Positions 1 through 9,093 of a stretch of 64,000 nucleotides of DNA are shown piece after piece. Source of the stretch: Lactarius indigo. Lineage: Eukaryota; Basidiomycota; Agaricomycetes; Russulales; Russulaceae. The stretch covers positions 62,001 through 126,000 of the forward strand of contig JAFKAC010000090.1 in NCBI GenBank assembly GCA_025766275.1. Direction: 5' to 3'. The translations under genes were made by a program, and so were the position numbers. A model generated the notes under the pieces. The model was not told where the DNA came from and made no database searches. It saw nothing but the letters and a program-made list of their open reading frames with translations. Within the stretch, counting starts at the first letter, position 1; each line of letters starts with the position of its first letter.

Positions 1-268
1 GGAAAGGTGTGTTTTTGCGATGCGGTTGTTCAGCACTGACTGAGGTTACTTTCTAGCGTTGGGTCCGCCATATATCTGATGTAATATATAGACGAAACTA
101 GCTTGCTCTACCCCTTCATTCAACTTGAAGGGCCATACCTAACCCCGTTCCTTAACTTGGTCATTTGCTATCTGCCTCCTCACATCTGTAAAGGGTCTTT
201 CTACCGAAGTCGTATGAGAATAGAAATAGGTTAGTCTCAAATGTCAAGGCTGAGCGGAGCCTAAGTTA

Positions 269-458
269 CAGTCGAACCTCTCATAACCCATACCCACTTT
301 TGGGATTTTGTAACCGGCAAATCATACTCTCTGATCCTCAATAATCTATACATTTAAACTACAGCTTGGGGCCTATCCTCATGTACTGGTGTGGGTTGTG
401 GAAGCCCAGTGGTTATGAGGTTATATGGCTCTTAATGGGTATGGGTTATGAGAGGTTC
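269..458. mobile_element. Small non-autonomous inverted-repeat element (pogo-like MITE candidate)
   Basis: Bases 274-296 are an exact reverse complement of 436-458 (23 bases), leaving an element of about 190 bases with no coding potential. The left end reads TA then CAGTCGAACCTC, which resembles pogo/Tc1-type ends flanked by a TA target. The right end runs into a T-rich tract at 458-477, so its outermost bases look altered and the TA duplication cannot be shown there. The inverted repeat is directly seen; the superfamily is inference. Confidence 0.6.
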
Positions 459-954
459 TTTTTTTTTTTGTTTTTTTGAAAGTGCTCTAAATTTGGAACA
501 AAACTACTGTCTTAGGTAGGTAGTCCTGTATCTAGGTGTTAGGTAGCAGGAGATTGTAGGTATCAGCCCTGCCTAATGTGTGAAAGCCAGGCTGGGGCCC
601 AGAGTGAGGAAAAATACCAATTAAAGTACACCCCTGGTGTTGGGGTAGTGTGGGACTCAAAGCCTGTTTTTGTCACCATCAGTGGCCTAGGACTGGCATG
701 CATTCCTACCCACTAAAACCTCATGATCATGTATCCACTGATCCAGCAGACTAGAGGACTTCTTCAAGGCTTTTTCCCAGGTCACCTCCACAAGCTGGGT
801 GAAAGGGATGCTTCTCTTTATTTTTGTTGTGGTTATTTTATCATTGGTTAGTCTTCAGTTCATGACTTTCAGCCATCTCACTTTGATTTCTCTTGGTGTG
901 TGGTGCATTCCATGGATTACTCTCTCACACCTCAATCTCAGTAAAAAGGATTAG

Positions 955-1165
955 TTGAGTGAAGTTGCTAAAATAGGACATCAGTCAAGGAAAGTCAGCT
1001 ATAAGTCAAGATTTTTGCACCAGTCAGGCAAAGTCAAGATCCAGTCAACCAAAAATCAATTGAAACTCAGCAAAAAATCACAAAAAGAAAACCTTGACTT
1101 GGGTATTATTCAAGGACATAGCTTGGTCAGTCAAAGTCAATGCCAGTCAGTTAAAGTCAAGTGAA
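955..1165. repeat. AGTCAA-rich low-complexity repeat
   Basis: The core GTCAA/GTCAG recurs many times here, in phrases such as AAAGTCAA and CAGTCA. It keeps a TTG-started frame open (955-1164) with a biased Lys/Ser/Gln composition, which I read as a repeat artefact. The same word family makes up the larger array at 26860-27420. Confidence 0.6.
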
Positions 1166-1377
1166 AATAGGGAATAAATTATGGAAAAATGGGAACATCA
1201 GGGTGGGGGTGGGCTAGGGTGGGATGGGGATGGGGAACATTGGGGTGTAGAAGTTTCTGGTGATGAGTGATGATCCCCACTGATAAAACAGGGGAATTAT
1301 GAATTTACCCTTACAAGTCTTTGGCATGCATAAATGGAAGATACCTTATATAGTTGAGTACATGCTTGTATATGTCC

Positions 1378-1566
1378 TCAGCTTGTTGCTCTGGCATGCT
1401 GAGGAAGTAAGTTGCTTTACTCATACTCTACCTACCAACATCTAACTAACTCCAAACTGTAGTAATGACTCTTGTTAGATATGGTATTACAATCTCAGCT
1501 TGTTGCTCTGGCATGCTGAGGGATAATGACTCTTGTTAGATCTTAAAGGTTGATCTTAAAGGTTAT
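1378..1566. repeat. Direct repeats containing a short hairpin
   Basis: A hairpin-forming word, CCTCAGC...GCTGAGG, is present at about 1377-1405 and most of it again at 1495-1522. TAATGACTCTTGTTAGAT is also repeated (about 1464 and 1525), followed by a doubled CTTAAAGGTT. The rest of 1-1631 holds no gene that I can support. Confidence 0.5.
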
Positions 1567-1631
1567 AGGCCCTGAGGGTCTTGCCTGACAAATCCCACCT
1601 AATGTTATTGCTCTTAGTGTGCTTACACTTG

Positions 1632-2450
1632 TGTTACGCTTGTACCGGGCGTAGTGTCCGACTTGGACGGTACTGTGGGAACACTTTGCCCCAAACGGTC
1701 AGCCAACTTACGGGGGAGGCAAATACAGCCAAGGCGTCCCCTAGTCGACAAAGGTACTGGCAGCCCTCTATCAGACGGAAGTGCTGAGAGGCGGAGAATG
1801 GCAGATAAGAGGAAAGGGAGATGAGCAGACAGCCCAAGGGGAAGGTGGCAAGCAGCCAACCGCAGCTCAAAAGATAGAGGGAAGACGGTGAACAACCAGT
1901 ACAATTCCACAAGATCTCAAGCTGGAGAGCCGGGGATACAAGCTACCCTACTTATACTCCAGCTATCGTAAAGTTCAGACTCAGAAACCCTAATACAATG
2001 ATCCTAGGGTGAGTAATCGTACAGTAAGAGTGTCATCGGGAATGTGTAATCATCAGTCAGCATACAGTCAGTCAACCAATCGAAACGAAGCATCAGTCAT
2101 CCCTATCGTAACAGTGTAATAGTCTATGAGTCATCCGCAGTCAGTATCAGTCATCAGGTACCAATCATCAGTCAGCCAGGCGCAAGCTCATCTGGACTCT
2201 TCCGGTGCATTCTAGCCAGGTCACATGCCGGGGTCACGTGACGGGCGATCTTGATATTGCCTCTTATCCGGGCCGGTGGAACCTGCAGTTCTGCGTATCA
2301 TCGCAGAAGGTCCAGTGGTATCGTGGGCCGGGGCACTTATCTCTTGTTTTATGGCTTATCTCAGCCTTTTCTTCGTCATCCTTCTCTTCATCACGTGCTA
2401 GCGTTCTTCGTATTGCCGTTTGTCGAGGTCGAGGGGGCAAAACCGTAACA
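1632..2450. mobile_element. Solo LTR, 819 bases (copy A)
   Basis: It starts TGTTACGCTTG and ends AACCGTAACA, a proper TG...CA LTR form. Its near-identical reverse complement is at 13575-14393, also 819 bases. Flanks are CTTG before and CTTG after (ACTTG if one terminal A is shared), consistent with a 4-5 base target duplication. No internal region or partner LTR in the same orientation is present, so this is a solo LTR left by LTR-LTR recombination. Confidence 0.8.
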
Positions 2451-2513
2451 CTTGCCAGAAACCATTCTGTGTCTGTTGAACTTGCTGATAGTCTCTGACC
2501 TGGAAAGCCCAAG

Positions 2514-3059
2514 ATGTCACTGCCAGTAATGGACGAATCCCCCCTTAGTAGTCTGACCCATTTGTCACAACTGTCATCTCCTGCAGGAGCTGCATCTGCA
2601 GATGAGCCCCAAACTCAGATCTGGTTAATACCCCTGCCAGGGTTTCAAACTTTGCCAGTACTGCCCTCAGAAAACATTGCTGCTGCTACTTCCATGCCAT
2701 ACATGCACTCTGCACAATTCACTGATTTTGATACTTGGTCACATGGATCAGCTCCCATGTCTCTGATGTTGCCCACTGTGGCCACAGGAATGCCATTATA
2801 TACACATATATCTCCATCCATGCACTTGCTACCGCCCCTAACACCACCCCTATTTATGCATGGACTATTCAGTCAACCCCTATTGCCAACACCATACCCA
2901 ACCCAGCAACCAGCATTAAACCCATATTACCTCAGCCCTCTCCAGCAGCAGCAAGAGTGTCACGAACCCCCTATACTGCCTTTCCCTTCTTGTCCTTATC
3001 TGATCCATTCCCTTCCTTGGCTGTTACCCTTCCTGAACCTATGCTTCCCTTTTATCTGA
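2514..3059 (+). CDS. Hypothetical Pro/Ser/Leu-rich ORF, probably transposon debris
   Basis: This is a 181-codon ATG-started frame. The product is low in charge and rich in Pro, Leu, Ser and Gln, with a QQQQ run and repeated YPTQQP-like phrases near the C terminus. I recognise no domain. It lies between a solo LTR and LTR-like leader sequence, so it may be the N-terminal part of a degenerate gag-like protein. Codon use and composition do not distinguish it clearly from chance. An overlapping frame (2735-3181) is also open. Low confidence that it is a functional gene. Confidence 0.3.
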   Translation: MSLPVMDESPLSSLTHLSQLSSPAGAASADEPQTQIWLIPLPGFQTLPVLPSENIAAATSMPYMHSAQFTDFDTWSHGSAPMSLMLPTVATGMPLYTHISPSMHLLPPLTPPLFMHGLFSQPLLPTPYPTQQPALNPYYLSPLQQQQECHEPPILPFPSCPYLIHSLPWLLPFLNLCFPFI

Positions 3060-3099
3060 TTGTTCTAGCACCTTCTGTGCTATTCTTGTCCACTCTTCT

Positions 3100-3551
3100 T
3101 CTGCCCTGCTGGCATGATACCATCTTGCACAATGTTGACACCATCTTGCCAGCACATTACTCTATCTATAGCAACCAGTAGCACTATGCGCTCAGGCGCA
3201 ATCCTGTACTATATAAGGAACCCTGTAGTGCGCCTTAGCTCCTTAGCTTTGGCTTAATCAACTATCTGCGTTGTATCTCCATTGACTCCTTGAGTGCCTC
3301 TGTCCCTTCAGCACTCAAGCCCTTGACCCAAGAACCTCTGACCCTTGACCCTTATCCCCTTTGGGCCCTCCCCCTCTCAGCCTCTGTGCAGGCTTCCCCT
3401 TGACTCCGCTCTTATCCTCCTTCTGTCTTACTGGTCAGCCCAGTGACACGTGGCCTTTGGACTTCGGCCATCAAGCTCGTCCATTGATACAGACTCAGTC
3501 ACCTTATCACAAGGGGCTGTTACAGATGGACCTTTCCCACCTTAGCACAGG
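3100..3551 (+). other. TATA-bearing leader/LTR-like remnant of a plus-strand copia-like element
   Basis: A TATA box (TATATAAG, 3210-3217) is followed by CT-rich sequence and GGGGCTGTTACAGA at about 3525. Two more CTGTTACAGA words follow on the far side of the Ty3 insertion (about 11688 and 11758), spaced about 70 bases apart in the uninterrupted sequence. Together with the gag fragment at 11878-12031 this looks like the promoter and leader of a decayed copia-like element into which the Ty3 element jumped. The LTR borders could not be defined. Confidence 0.35.
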
Positions 3552-4032
3552 TGTAACATCGTCACGACGTTAGCTCGACTTGAGCTCGATGACAGCGGTA
3601 ACAACTTAGCGGGTACTTGAAGACTCGGAGGTCCAAGTATAGACAGTAGTGAACACTCGAAGGTGCACTGCTCTTGAAAGCGACGGCTTCAGAGAAAGAG
3701 ATAGAGAGAGAGAGAGGGAACGAAACAAGTGACGATTCAAGAAGACCAAGATGGCGTATCTTGGTCTTCACAAGACTGCTTAAATACACAAACGAACAGG
3801 CTTAGAAGCGCTGCTATGAGTCACAGTAAGTAGCGTCCAACGTATCGCGTAAGTATCTCAAACCCTAGTACTACTAGTACTAGTATCAGTGGCGTCCATC
3901 CTCAGTCAGCTATCGATGCCGTATCTCCTATCGTGCTACCGTATCACCGCTATCGTATGTAAGTCCGCAACTAATATACCTTACCGCCGTAGTTGCAACC
4001 GGTACAGTAAGGGTTTGGATCGGAATGTGACA
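3552..4032 (-). repeat. 3' LTR of the Ty3 element
   Basis: 481 bases, in element sense TGTCACATTCC...GATGTTACA. It contains a 12-base-arm palindrome (3741-3769; GAAGACCAAGAT, 5-base loop, ATCTTGGTCTTC). Upstream of it in element sense is a TATA-like TATTTAA (3780-3786). It also has a run of GAGA dinucleotides (about 3698-3716). Confidence 0.95.
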
Positions 4033-4045
4033 TCACCTCCCTTTT
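4033..4045 (-). promoter_or_regulatory. Polypurine tract next to the 3' LTR
   Basis: In element sense AAAAGGGAGGTGA directly abuts the LTR start TGTCAC. This is the expected primer site for plus-strand DNA synthesis. Confidence 0.8.
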
Positions 4046-4062
4046 AGCGTGAGACCCCAGGC

Positions 4063-7000
4063 TCACCGAAAATCTCTGGCCGGCCAATCGCGCTGTTCAT
4101 CGGCAATACGCTCTAACGCGGTGGCGCGCTCCAAGCGGTAGATGGCGTCGCGCCGGTCGTCCTGCGCACACTCGATCATTGCGCGGAGCTGACTCACCCT
4201 CGCCCGAAGCTGATCCAACTCGTAGCTGGCTGCGCGGAAGCGCGTGACCTCTGCGGTGAGCGACTCATCGTTAATGCGATTGAGCGCGCGGTCGGTGATC
4301 TTGTCCGCTTCGAAGACGACGAGGTCCTCGTGCGGATACGTGGGGCGAAGCACTGCCGATACGTGGGGTTCGGCGTAGAGGGGCTTACCGTAGACGTGTG
4401 GTGAGCCCGGTATAACTCCTAGTATGAGGGGGTCCGCCCCTCCGATGATTTGGACGTGCGACGCGTCCCTCTCTACTCCGTCTGGCCCGGTGATGGGGTA
4501 TCGAATGTAATGGGGTCGTCGGTTCGCCCGGAACCCTTCAGGCGCAATGACATGCGCGGGGTCCTCGGCGGCGGTGAACGGACGGTGATCGGCGGCGCCA
4601 GGCACGCGCACACGTCCTCGATACATGGGGGACCCGTCGGTGTAGACGAGCCAGGGTGTGATGAGGGGATTATCAGGGTCACGTTTCGTTCGAAGGAAGG
4701 AGTGTCTCGCCGGGTAATAATCTTCGTCGTCATGGCCAGCCTCAGCTGCCACCATCGCTGCCGTCGCTCGCGCATCTCCCTCAGTCGGGCCGCTGCCGAG
4801 TCCAGCTGTTCCTTCTGCCACACCGCCGCTACCCTCTTCCAGCCCTCCAACTCGTACTCCATCAGCGCTTGAACGCTGGTCGTTGCTCGGGAAAACTCCG
4901 CGAACGCCGATGAGGTCGTCGCTTGGGGGGATAGCGGCGATGGGTTCGCGCTCGCCGCGATCGTTTCGGAAGACGTGGACAACGGCTCGATCGTCGTCGG
5001 GGGTGGTCGTTGGATCAGGGAATCTGGTGACGACGTTGATCCATTCTTGTGCGGTGATGGGCCCCTCTGCTGGTGTAAGAGGTGTCCATGGCGTGAGCTG
5101 AGTGTTGGGAACCTCGGTGTCGTCGTCCTCAGCCAAGAGGGCGCGGGCGTCTTCTGCGAGGGAGTCGAGGAGCTGCGCTTGTGTGACATGTCGTAGTGGG
5201 GAAGTGGGCATGAGAGAGATGGTTGTACGAAGGAAAAGGGGATGACTATCCTCTGTTCGGGCGACTCCCACTTTATCTTTTCTGCCGTGGGTTTGCGCTT
5301 CCTGATACAGGCGGAGTGCTTCCGGCGCAAAGACGTCATCTTTGTTGACCCACTGGTTCTCCGAGTCCGGGTACCCTTTCCATTTGATCAGATATTGGAG
5401 GCGCCTTCCTCTACCGAAATGCCGAGTGTCTAGAATGGCCTCGACCTCGTACTCCTCTTCTCCATCTATCAGTTCGGGCGGTGGTCGTGTGAAGTTCTCC
5501 CCGTGTAAGGAAGTTTGCTTGTATGGTGTGAGAAGATCGATGTGAAACACTGGGTGGATACTCCACTGCGTGGGAAGTTCCAATCGATAGTTGTAAGGGG
5601 ACATCACCTGTACCACCCGAAAAGGTCCGTGACGTTGCGCCGCTAATTTCGCCGTAGGCTGATTGGTTCGAAGATGTTTCCCTTCGAGCCACACGAGATC
5701 GTTGACATTGAACTTGGGCGTATCTCTGTTGCGCACCCATGACTCTTGCGCCTTCTTCATAAGTCGTTGGGCGTCGTCTCTAGCTTCTTTCAGCTGTGTC
5801 AGCCTTGCAGTTGCGAGGGGAATGGGAGATGGCTTATCCGTCCAGTCCGCTTGTGGGTTATACCCCATCAGAAGTTGGAACGGCGACTCTTTAGTGTGTT
5901 CATGTGGCCAGTTGTTGTGCGCGAATTCGGCTATTGGTAGATAAGCTTCCCAGTTGTCTTGCCGTTCATTTACCCAGAAGCGTAGGTATTGTTCCAACCA
6001 CTGATTAGTTCGTTCGGACTGTCCATCAGTACGCGGATGGTATGCGGTTGATATGTTCTGCTGAATCCCCAGGATACGGCATACTTCTCTGGTAAATTTG
6101 GACGTGAAACGGGGATCGCGGTCGCTTATTATCTTGCGTGGTAGTCCGAAGCGTTTGAATACCTGGGCGACGTACAGAGTCGCCGTTTCTTCTGCGGTGA
6201 TTTCTTCTCGACAGGGGATGAAGATGGAGGCCTTGCTGCAATCGTGGTCTGTGACCGTTAGTATACTGTCGTACCCCTTTGAAACGGGGAGTTTGGTGAT
6301 GAAGTCTACCGCCACCGTGTGGAATGGCGTGGCTTCCAGTATTGGCGTGATGGGATGCAGTGCGGCTCGTATGGGCCTCGTGTTGACTTTATTCCTTTGG
6401 CATTCTGCGCAGCCTTGCACGTATTCATATACGTCTCTTCGGAGCCGTGGCCACCAGTAGTGTCTCTCCAGAATGCGTTGCGTTTTCGCAATTCCGGGAT
6501 GGCTGTGTATCGGCGGGTCGTGATGATCATGTATTAGCACCCGTTGAGTCGACGCTGGCCCGGTGATCACGAACCTGCCGTCCTTGTACCATTCTCCCTG
6601 TATCTTCTTGAGGTGATAAGGATCGACCCATATCTTGATCACTTCCTCATCTTGTTGGTGACGTGGTTGCAGTAGATTTGGATTTGCAATGAAGGTGCGT
6701 GCGGTGTTAAGGGTCCGTACAAAGACTTCGGGGGGTAGGACCACTACTTCACTGTTGTCCTCAACTCCTTGGTCGTAGTCCGGTCGTCTCGATAGTGCGT
6801 CTGCCCTTCCGTTGTTCTTTCCCTTAATGTGATGAATTTCGAAGTCGTATTCAGAGAGTTCGAGTACTTCCCTGGCGACTCGCCTGCTGATCTTCTGTGG
6901 CGACTTCCAATATTGTAGGTTTAGATGGTCCGAGTAGATTTTGATCTTATGGGGGGCTCCTGCGAGAAGTGGTCGCCAGTTCCGTAGGGCCTTGACTATC

Positions 7001-7119
7001 GCAAGCAGCTCTAGGTCGTAGATGTCGTAGTTTCGTTCGGCTTCAGAAAGCGTTGCCGAGTAGTAACCTATGGGGTGTCGCTTGCCATCAGATTTCTTCT
7101 GCAGTAGTACGGCTCCCAC
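4063..7119 (-). CDS. Ty3 pol, C-terminal part: RNase H, integrase, chromodomain and long tail
   Basis: This 1018-codon open frame continues pol after the inserted element. RNase H covers about residues 1-110. The integrase HHCC zinc region is about 199-244 and the catalytic triad D272, D333, E369 has DD35E spacing (AVDF, SDRD, QSER). A chromodomain at about 557-606 (YEVEAILD..., YLIKWKGY) probably directs integration to marked chromatin. A tail of about 410 residues follows, rich in Asp, Pro, Thr and Arg, ending in a helical, charge-rich segment. The frame begins with GTG at the insertion scar, so it is not an independent gene. It ends 30 bases before the 3' LTR. All catalytic residues that I can check are present. 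Confidence 0.93.
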   Translation of the reverse strand: MGAVLLQKKSDGKRHPIGYYSATLSEAERNYDIYDLELLAIVKALRNWRPLLAGAPHKIKIYSDHLNLQYWKSPQKISRRVAREVLELSEYDFEIHHIKGKNNGRADALSRRPDYDQGVEDNSEVVVLPPEVFVRTLNTARTFIANPNLLQPRHQQDEEVIKIWVDPYHLKKIQGEWYKDGRFVITGPASTQRVLIHDHHDPPIHSHPGIAKTQRILERHYWWPRLRRDVYEYVQGCAECQRNKVNTRPIRAALHPITPILEATPFHTVAVDFITKLPVSKGYDSILTVTDHDCSKASIFIPCREEITAEETATLYVAQVFKRFGLPRKIISDRDPRFTSKFTREVCRILGIQQNISTAYHPRTDGQSERTNQWLEQYLRFWVNERQDNWEAYLPIAEFAHNNWPHEHTKESPFQLLMGYNPQADWTDKPSPIPLATARLTQLKEARDDAQRLMKKAQESWVRNRDTPKFNVNDLVWLEGKHLRTNQPTAKLAAQRHGPFRVVQVMSPYNYRLELPTQWSIHPVFHIDLLTPYKQTSLHGENFTRPPPELIDGEEEYEVEAILDTRHFGRGRRLQYLIKWKGYPDSENQWVNKDDVFAPEALRLYQEAQTHGRKDKVGVARTEDSHPLFLRTTISLMPTSPLRHVTQAQLLDSLAEDARALLAEDDDTEVPNTQLTPWTPLTPAEGPITAQEWINVVTRFPDPTTTPDDDRAVVHVFRNDRGEREPIAAIPPSDDLIGVRGVFPSNDQRSSADGVRVGGLEEGSGGVAEGTAGLGSGPTEGDARATAAMVAAEAGHDDEDYYPARHSFLRTKRDPDNPLITPWLVYTDGSPMYRGRVRVPGAADHRPFTAAEDPAHVIAPEGFRANRRPHYIRYPITGPDGVERDASHVQIIGGADPLILGVIPGSPHVYGKPLYAEPHVSAVLRPTYPHEDLVVFEADKITDRALNRINDESLTAEVTRFRAASYELDQLRARVSQLRAMIECAQDDRRDAIYRLERATALERIADEQRDWPARDFR

Positions 7120-7126
7120 CGCGTAG

Positions 7127-7409
7127 CAGTGTTGTGCCGGTCAATGACTAGTCGTGACAGTCAGGAAAGTCGTCTGACCATGGGGGTCAGTGACTGCAAA
7201 CAAGCATGACTTTTCCCACGTCTACCTATGGTGCGATGAGGAGTGTAGTGTAGTCAATATCTCAGATTCGGGATGTTCGAGTGCTATCGAGTGCTGTGAT
7301 CACATGATGAGAAAAGTCGACGGTCATCCACAGTCGACGACTAGTCACTGACTGGTCAACACATGCATGACCTGACTTCTGACTTTGGGTGAACGACTGT
7401 CCAACACTG
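7127..7409. mobile_element. hAT-type MITE inserted in pol (283 bases)
   Basis: The ends are CAGTGTTG and CAACACTG, inverted repeats of hAT style. Flanks are CCGCGTAG (7119-7126) and CCACGTAG (7410-7417), an 8-base target duplication with one mismatch; 8 bases is the hAT hallmark. It interrupts the RNase H region between the conserved DASGY motif and VGAVLL. The interior has no coding potential and is rich in GTCAGTGACT-like words. The reading frame enters the element and stops at 7345. Confidence 0.88.
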
Positions 7410-9093
7410 CCACGTAGCCCGAAGCGTCTACTTCCAACTCGAATGGATCTTGAAGGACGGGGTGTGCCAGCACCGGTTCCTCCGTTACGAGGTGCTTTAG
7501 GGTGTTGAACGCCTTGTCTTCCTCCTCGGTCCACCTCCATTCTTCGTCTTTTCGCGTTAGTTTGGTGAGTGGCTTGGCGTGCGTTGCGAAACCGCGGATG
7601 AAGAGTCTGTAAAAGTTGCAGAAACCGAGGAAAGAACGGACGTCTTTGACTTTTGTTGGTGTTGGCCAGTCCTTGATACCTTGAACTTTTACGGGGTCCA
7701 TTCGGGTCACCCCCCTTTCAAGGATTACCCCCAGGTAATCCATCCGCGGTTGATGGAACAGGCACTTCTCGAGTTTGAAGTAGAGGTCATGTTCCTCCGC
7801 GACGTGCAAGACATCGCGGACGGCGTCTACATGGGCCGCGAGATCGTAAGCAAAGTGGGTAGCGATACCAATGTCGTCCATGTAGACGCGTATGGTAGTG
7901 CCCAGTCGCTCGTGCTTCGCTATCGTGTCGCGATAGATGTGGTTCATCATGGCTTGGAAAGTGGCGGGGGAGTTGGTGAGTCCGAAGAACATTACCGTGG
8001 GTTCGAAGAGGCCGAATTTGGTTTTGAACGCGGCTTTTTCCTGGTCACCGTCGCGAATACGTATGTTATTGTAGCCCCATCGGATGTCAAGCTTGGTATA
8101 GATATGGGCATTGCTGAGGTCGAGGATGAGGTCCTGTATTAGCGGTAGCGGGTATTGATTACGAATGGTGTGAGAGTTGATGACCCGGTAGTCCTGTACC
8201 GGTCGTAGCTTTCCGTCCTTCTTTTTAATAAAGAAAAAAGAGGATGCGTACGGGGAGATGGAAGGGCGTAAATACCCCTGTTTCAGCTTTTCTTCTAGGA
8301 ACTCCTTGAGTTCGCCTTCTTCTTTCTGGGTCATAGGATAGATCTTGCAGTCGATGGCGGCCGGCGCGGATGGTTTAAAGTCTATAGCATGGTCCCACGG
8401 CCTGGCCGGGGGGAAGCGGTGCGAGGCTTGCTCGTTGAAAAGTTTGGCGAACTTTGCGTATTCTTGAGGGAGCACTGCTTCCGTTTGTTGTTGATTCGCC
8501 TGTATAGCCAACTCCGTCGAGGTGGTGGCTCTAACGAACGTCTCTTCTTCCAGCTCTCGTACAATGTCGTCTTTTTCGGCCACAATGAGGGCGCGAACGA
8601 TTGTTGTTGACAGCAGCGCTTCGGTAGTTGCTAATATTACTGGCTGCATGTCGGGGTGCATGGTGGCAGTGGCCCAACTGATTGTGGGTTCGAATGCGCT
8701 TAGCCATGGATAGCCCAGCACCATGTCTTCGCTTCCAAGGTCGGTGACTAGGAAGGTCATTTGCTTTACCTGTCCCCGTGTTTTCACTGCCAGGTTAACA
8801 TAATGAGTGATTAACCCAGCTTTGTTTTCTGTGTTGTCTATGTTCCATATTTTGTGGGGTGTATCCAGTGGCTGTGTCTGGATGCCAGCTCGTCTTGCCA
8901 GACTAGGTCGGATGAAGTTGTCGGTTGCGCCAGAGTCGACAAGCGCATTTGTTTCAGTCGTTTGATAATTCGTACGGACAGTTACTGGAATTCGCATAGA
9001 TCGATAGCGCGTTGTCACAATTACAGAATTACATTGGAGAGCCCTCACCCAGACTGACGGGTTCAGGCGTCCCGAAAACCCTCTTTCCCCCAT
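7345..9093 (-). CDS. Ty3 pol, N-terminal part: aspartic protease and reverse transcriptase
   Basis: This 582-codon frame overlaps the end of gag in the -1 frame. The retropepsin motif DSGATDNF is at residues 53-60. Reverse transcriptase covers about 240-420 with the catalytic YMDD at 404-407, followed by the connection domain and the start of RNase H (ELEVDASGY). About 24 residues at the C terminus come from the inserted hAT-type element, so RNase H is cut. The ATG at 9093 lies inside gag and the frame stays open upstream; expression is more likely by frameshifting than by separate initiation. Protease cleaves Gag-Pol and RT copies the RNA genome in cytoplasmic particles. Confidence 0.93.
   Translation of the reverse strand: MGERGFSGRLNPSVWVRALQCNSVIVTTRYRSMRIPVTVRTNYQTTETNALVDSGATDNFIRPSLARRAGIQTQPLDTPHKIWNIDNTENKAGLITHYVNLAVKTRGQVKQMTFLVTDLGSEDMVLGYPWLSAFEPTISWATATMHPDMQPVILATTEALLSTTIVRALIVAEKDDIVRELEEETFVRATTSTELAIQANQQQTEAVLPQEYAKFAKLFNEQASHRFPPARPWDHAIDFKPSAPAAIDCKIYPMTQKEEGELKEFLEEKLKQGYLRPSISPYASSFFFIKKKDGKLRPVQDYRVINSHTIRNQYPLPLIQDLILDLSNAHIYTKLDIRWGYNNIRIRDGDQEKAAFKTKFGLFEPTVMFFGLTNSPATFQAMMNHIYRDTIAKHERLGTTIRVYMDDIGIATHFAYDLAAHVDAVRDVLHVAEEHDLYFKLEKCLFHQPRMDYLGVILERGVTRMDPVKVQGIKDWPTPTKVKDVRSFLGFCNFYRLFIRGFATHAKPLTKLTRKDEEWRWTEEEDKAFNTLKHLVTEEPVLAHPVLQDPFELEVDASGYVAVLDSRSPKVRSQVMHVLTSQ

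Noticed and set aside
1634..1912. Minus-strand frames (92 and 95 codons), mirrored at 14113-14417
   Set aside because: They lie inside solo LTRs and are preserved only because the two LTR copies are nearly identical.
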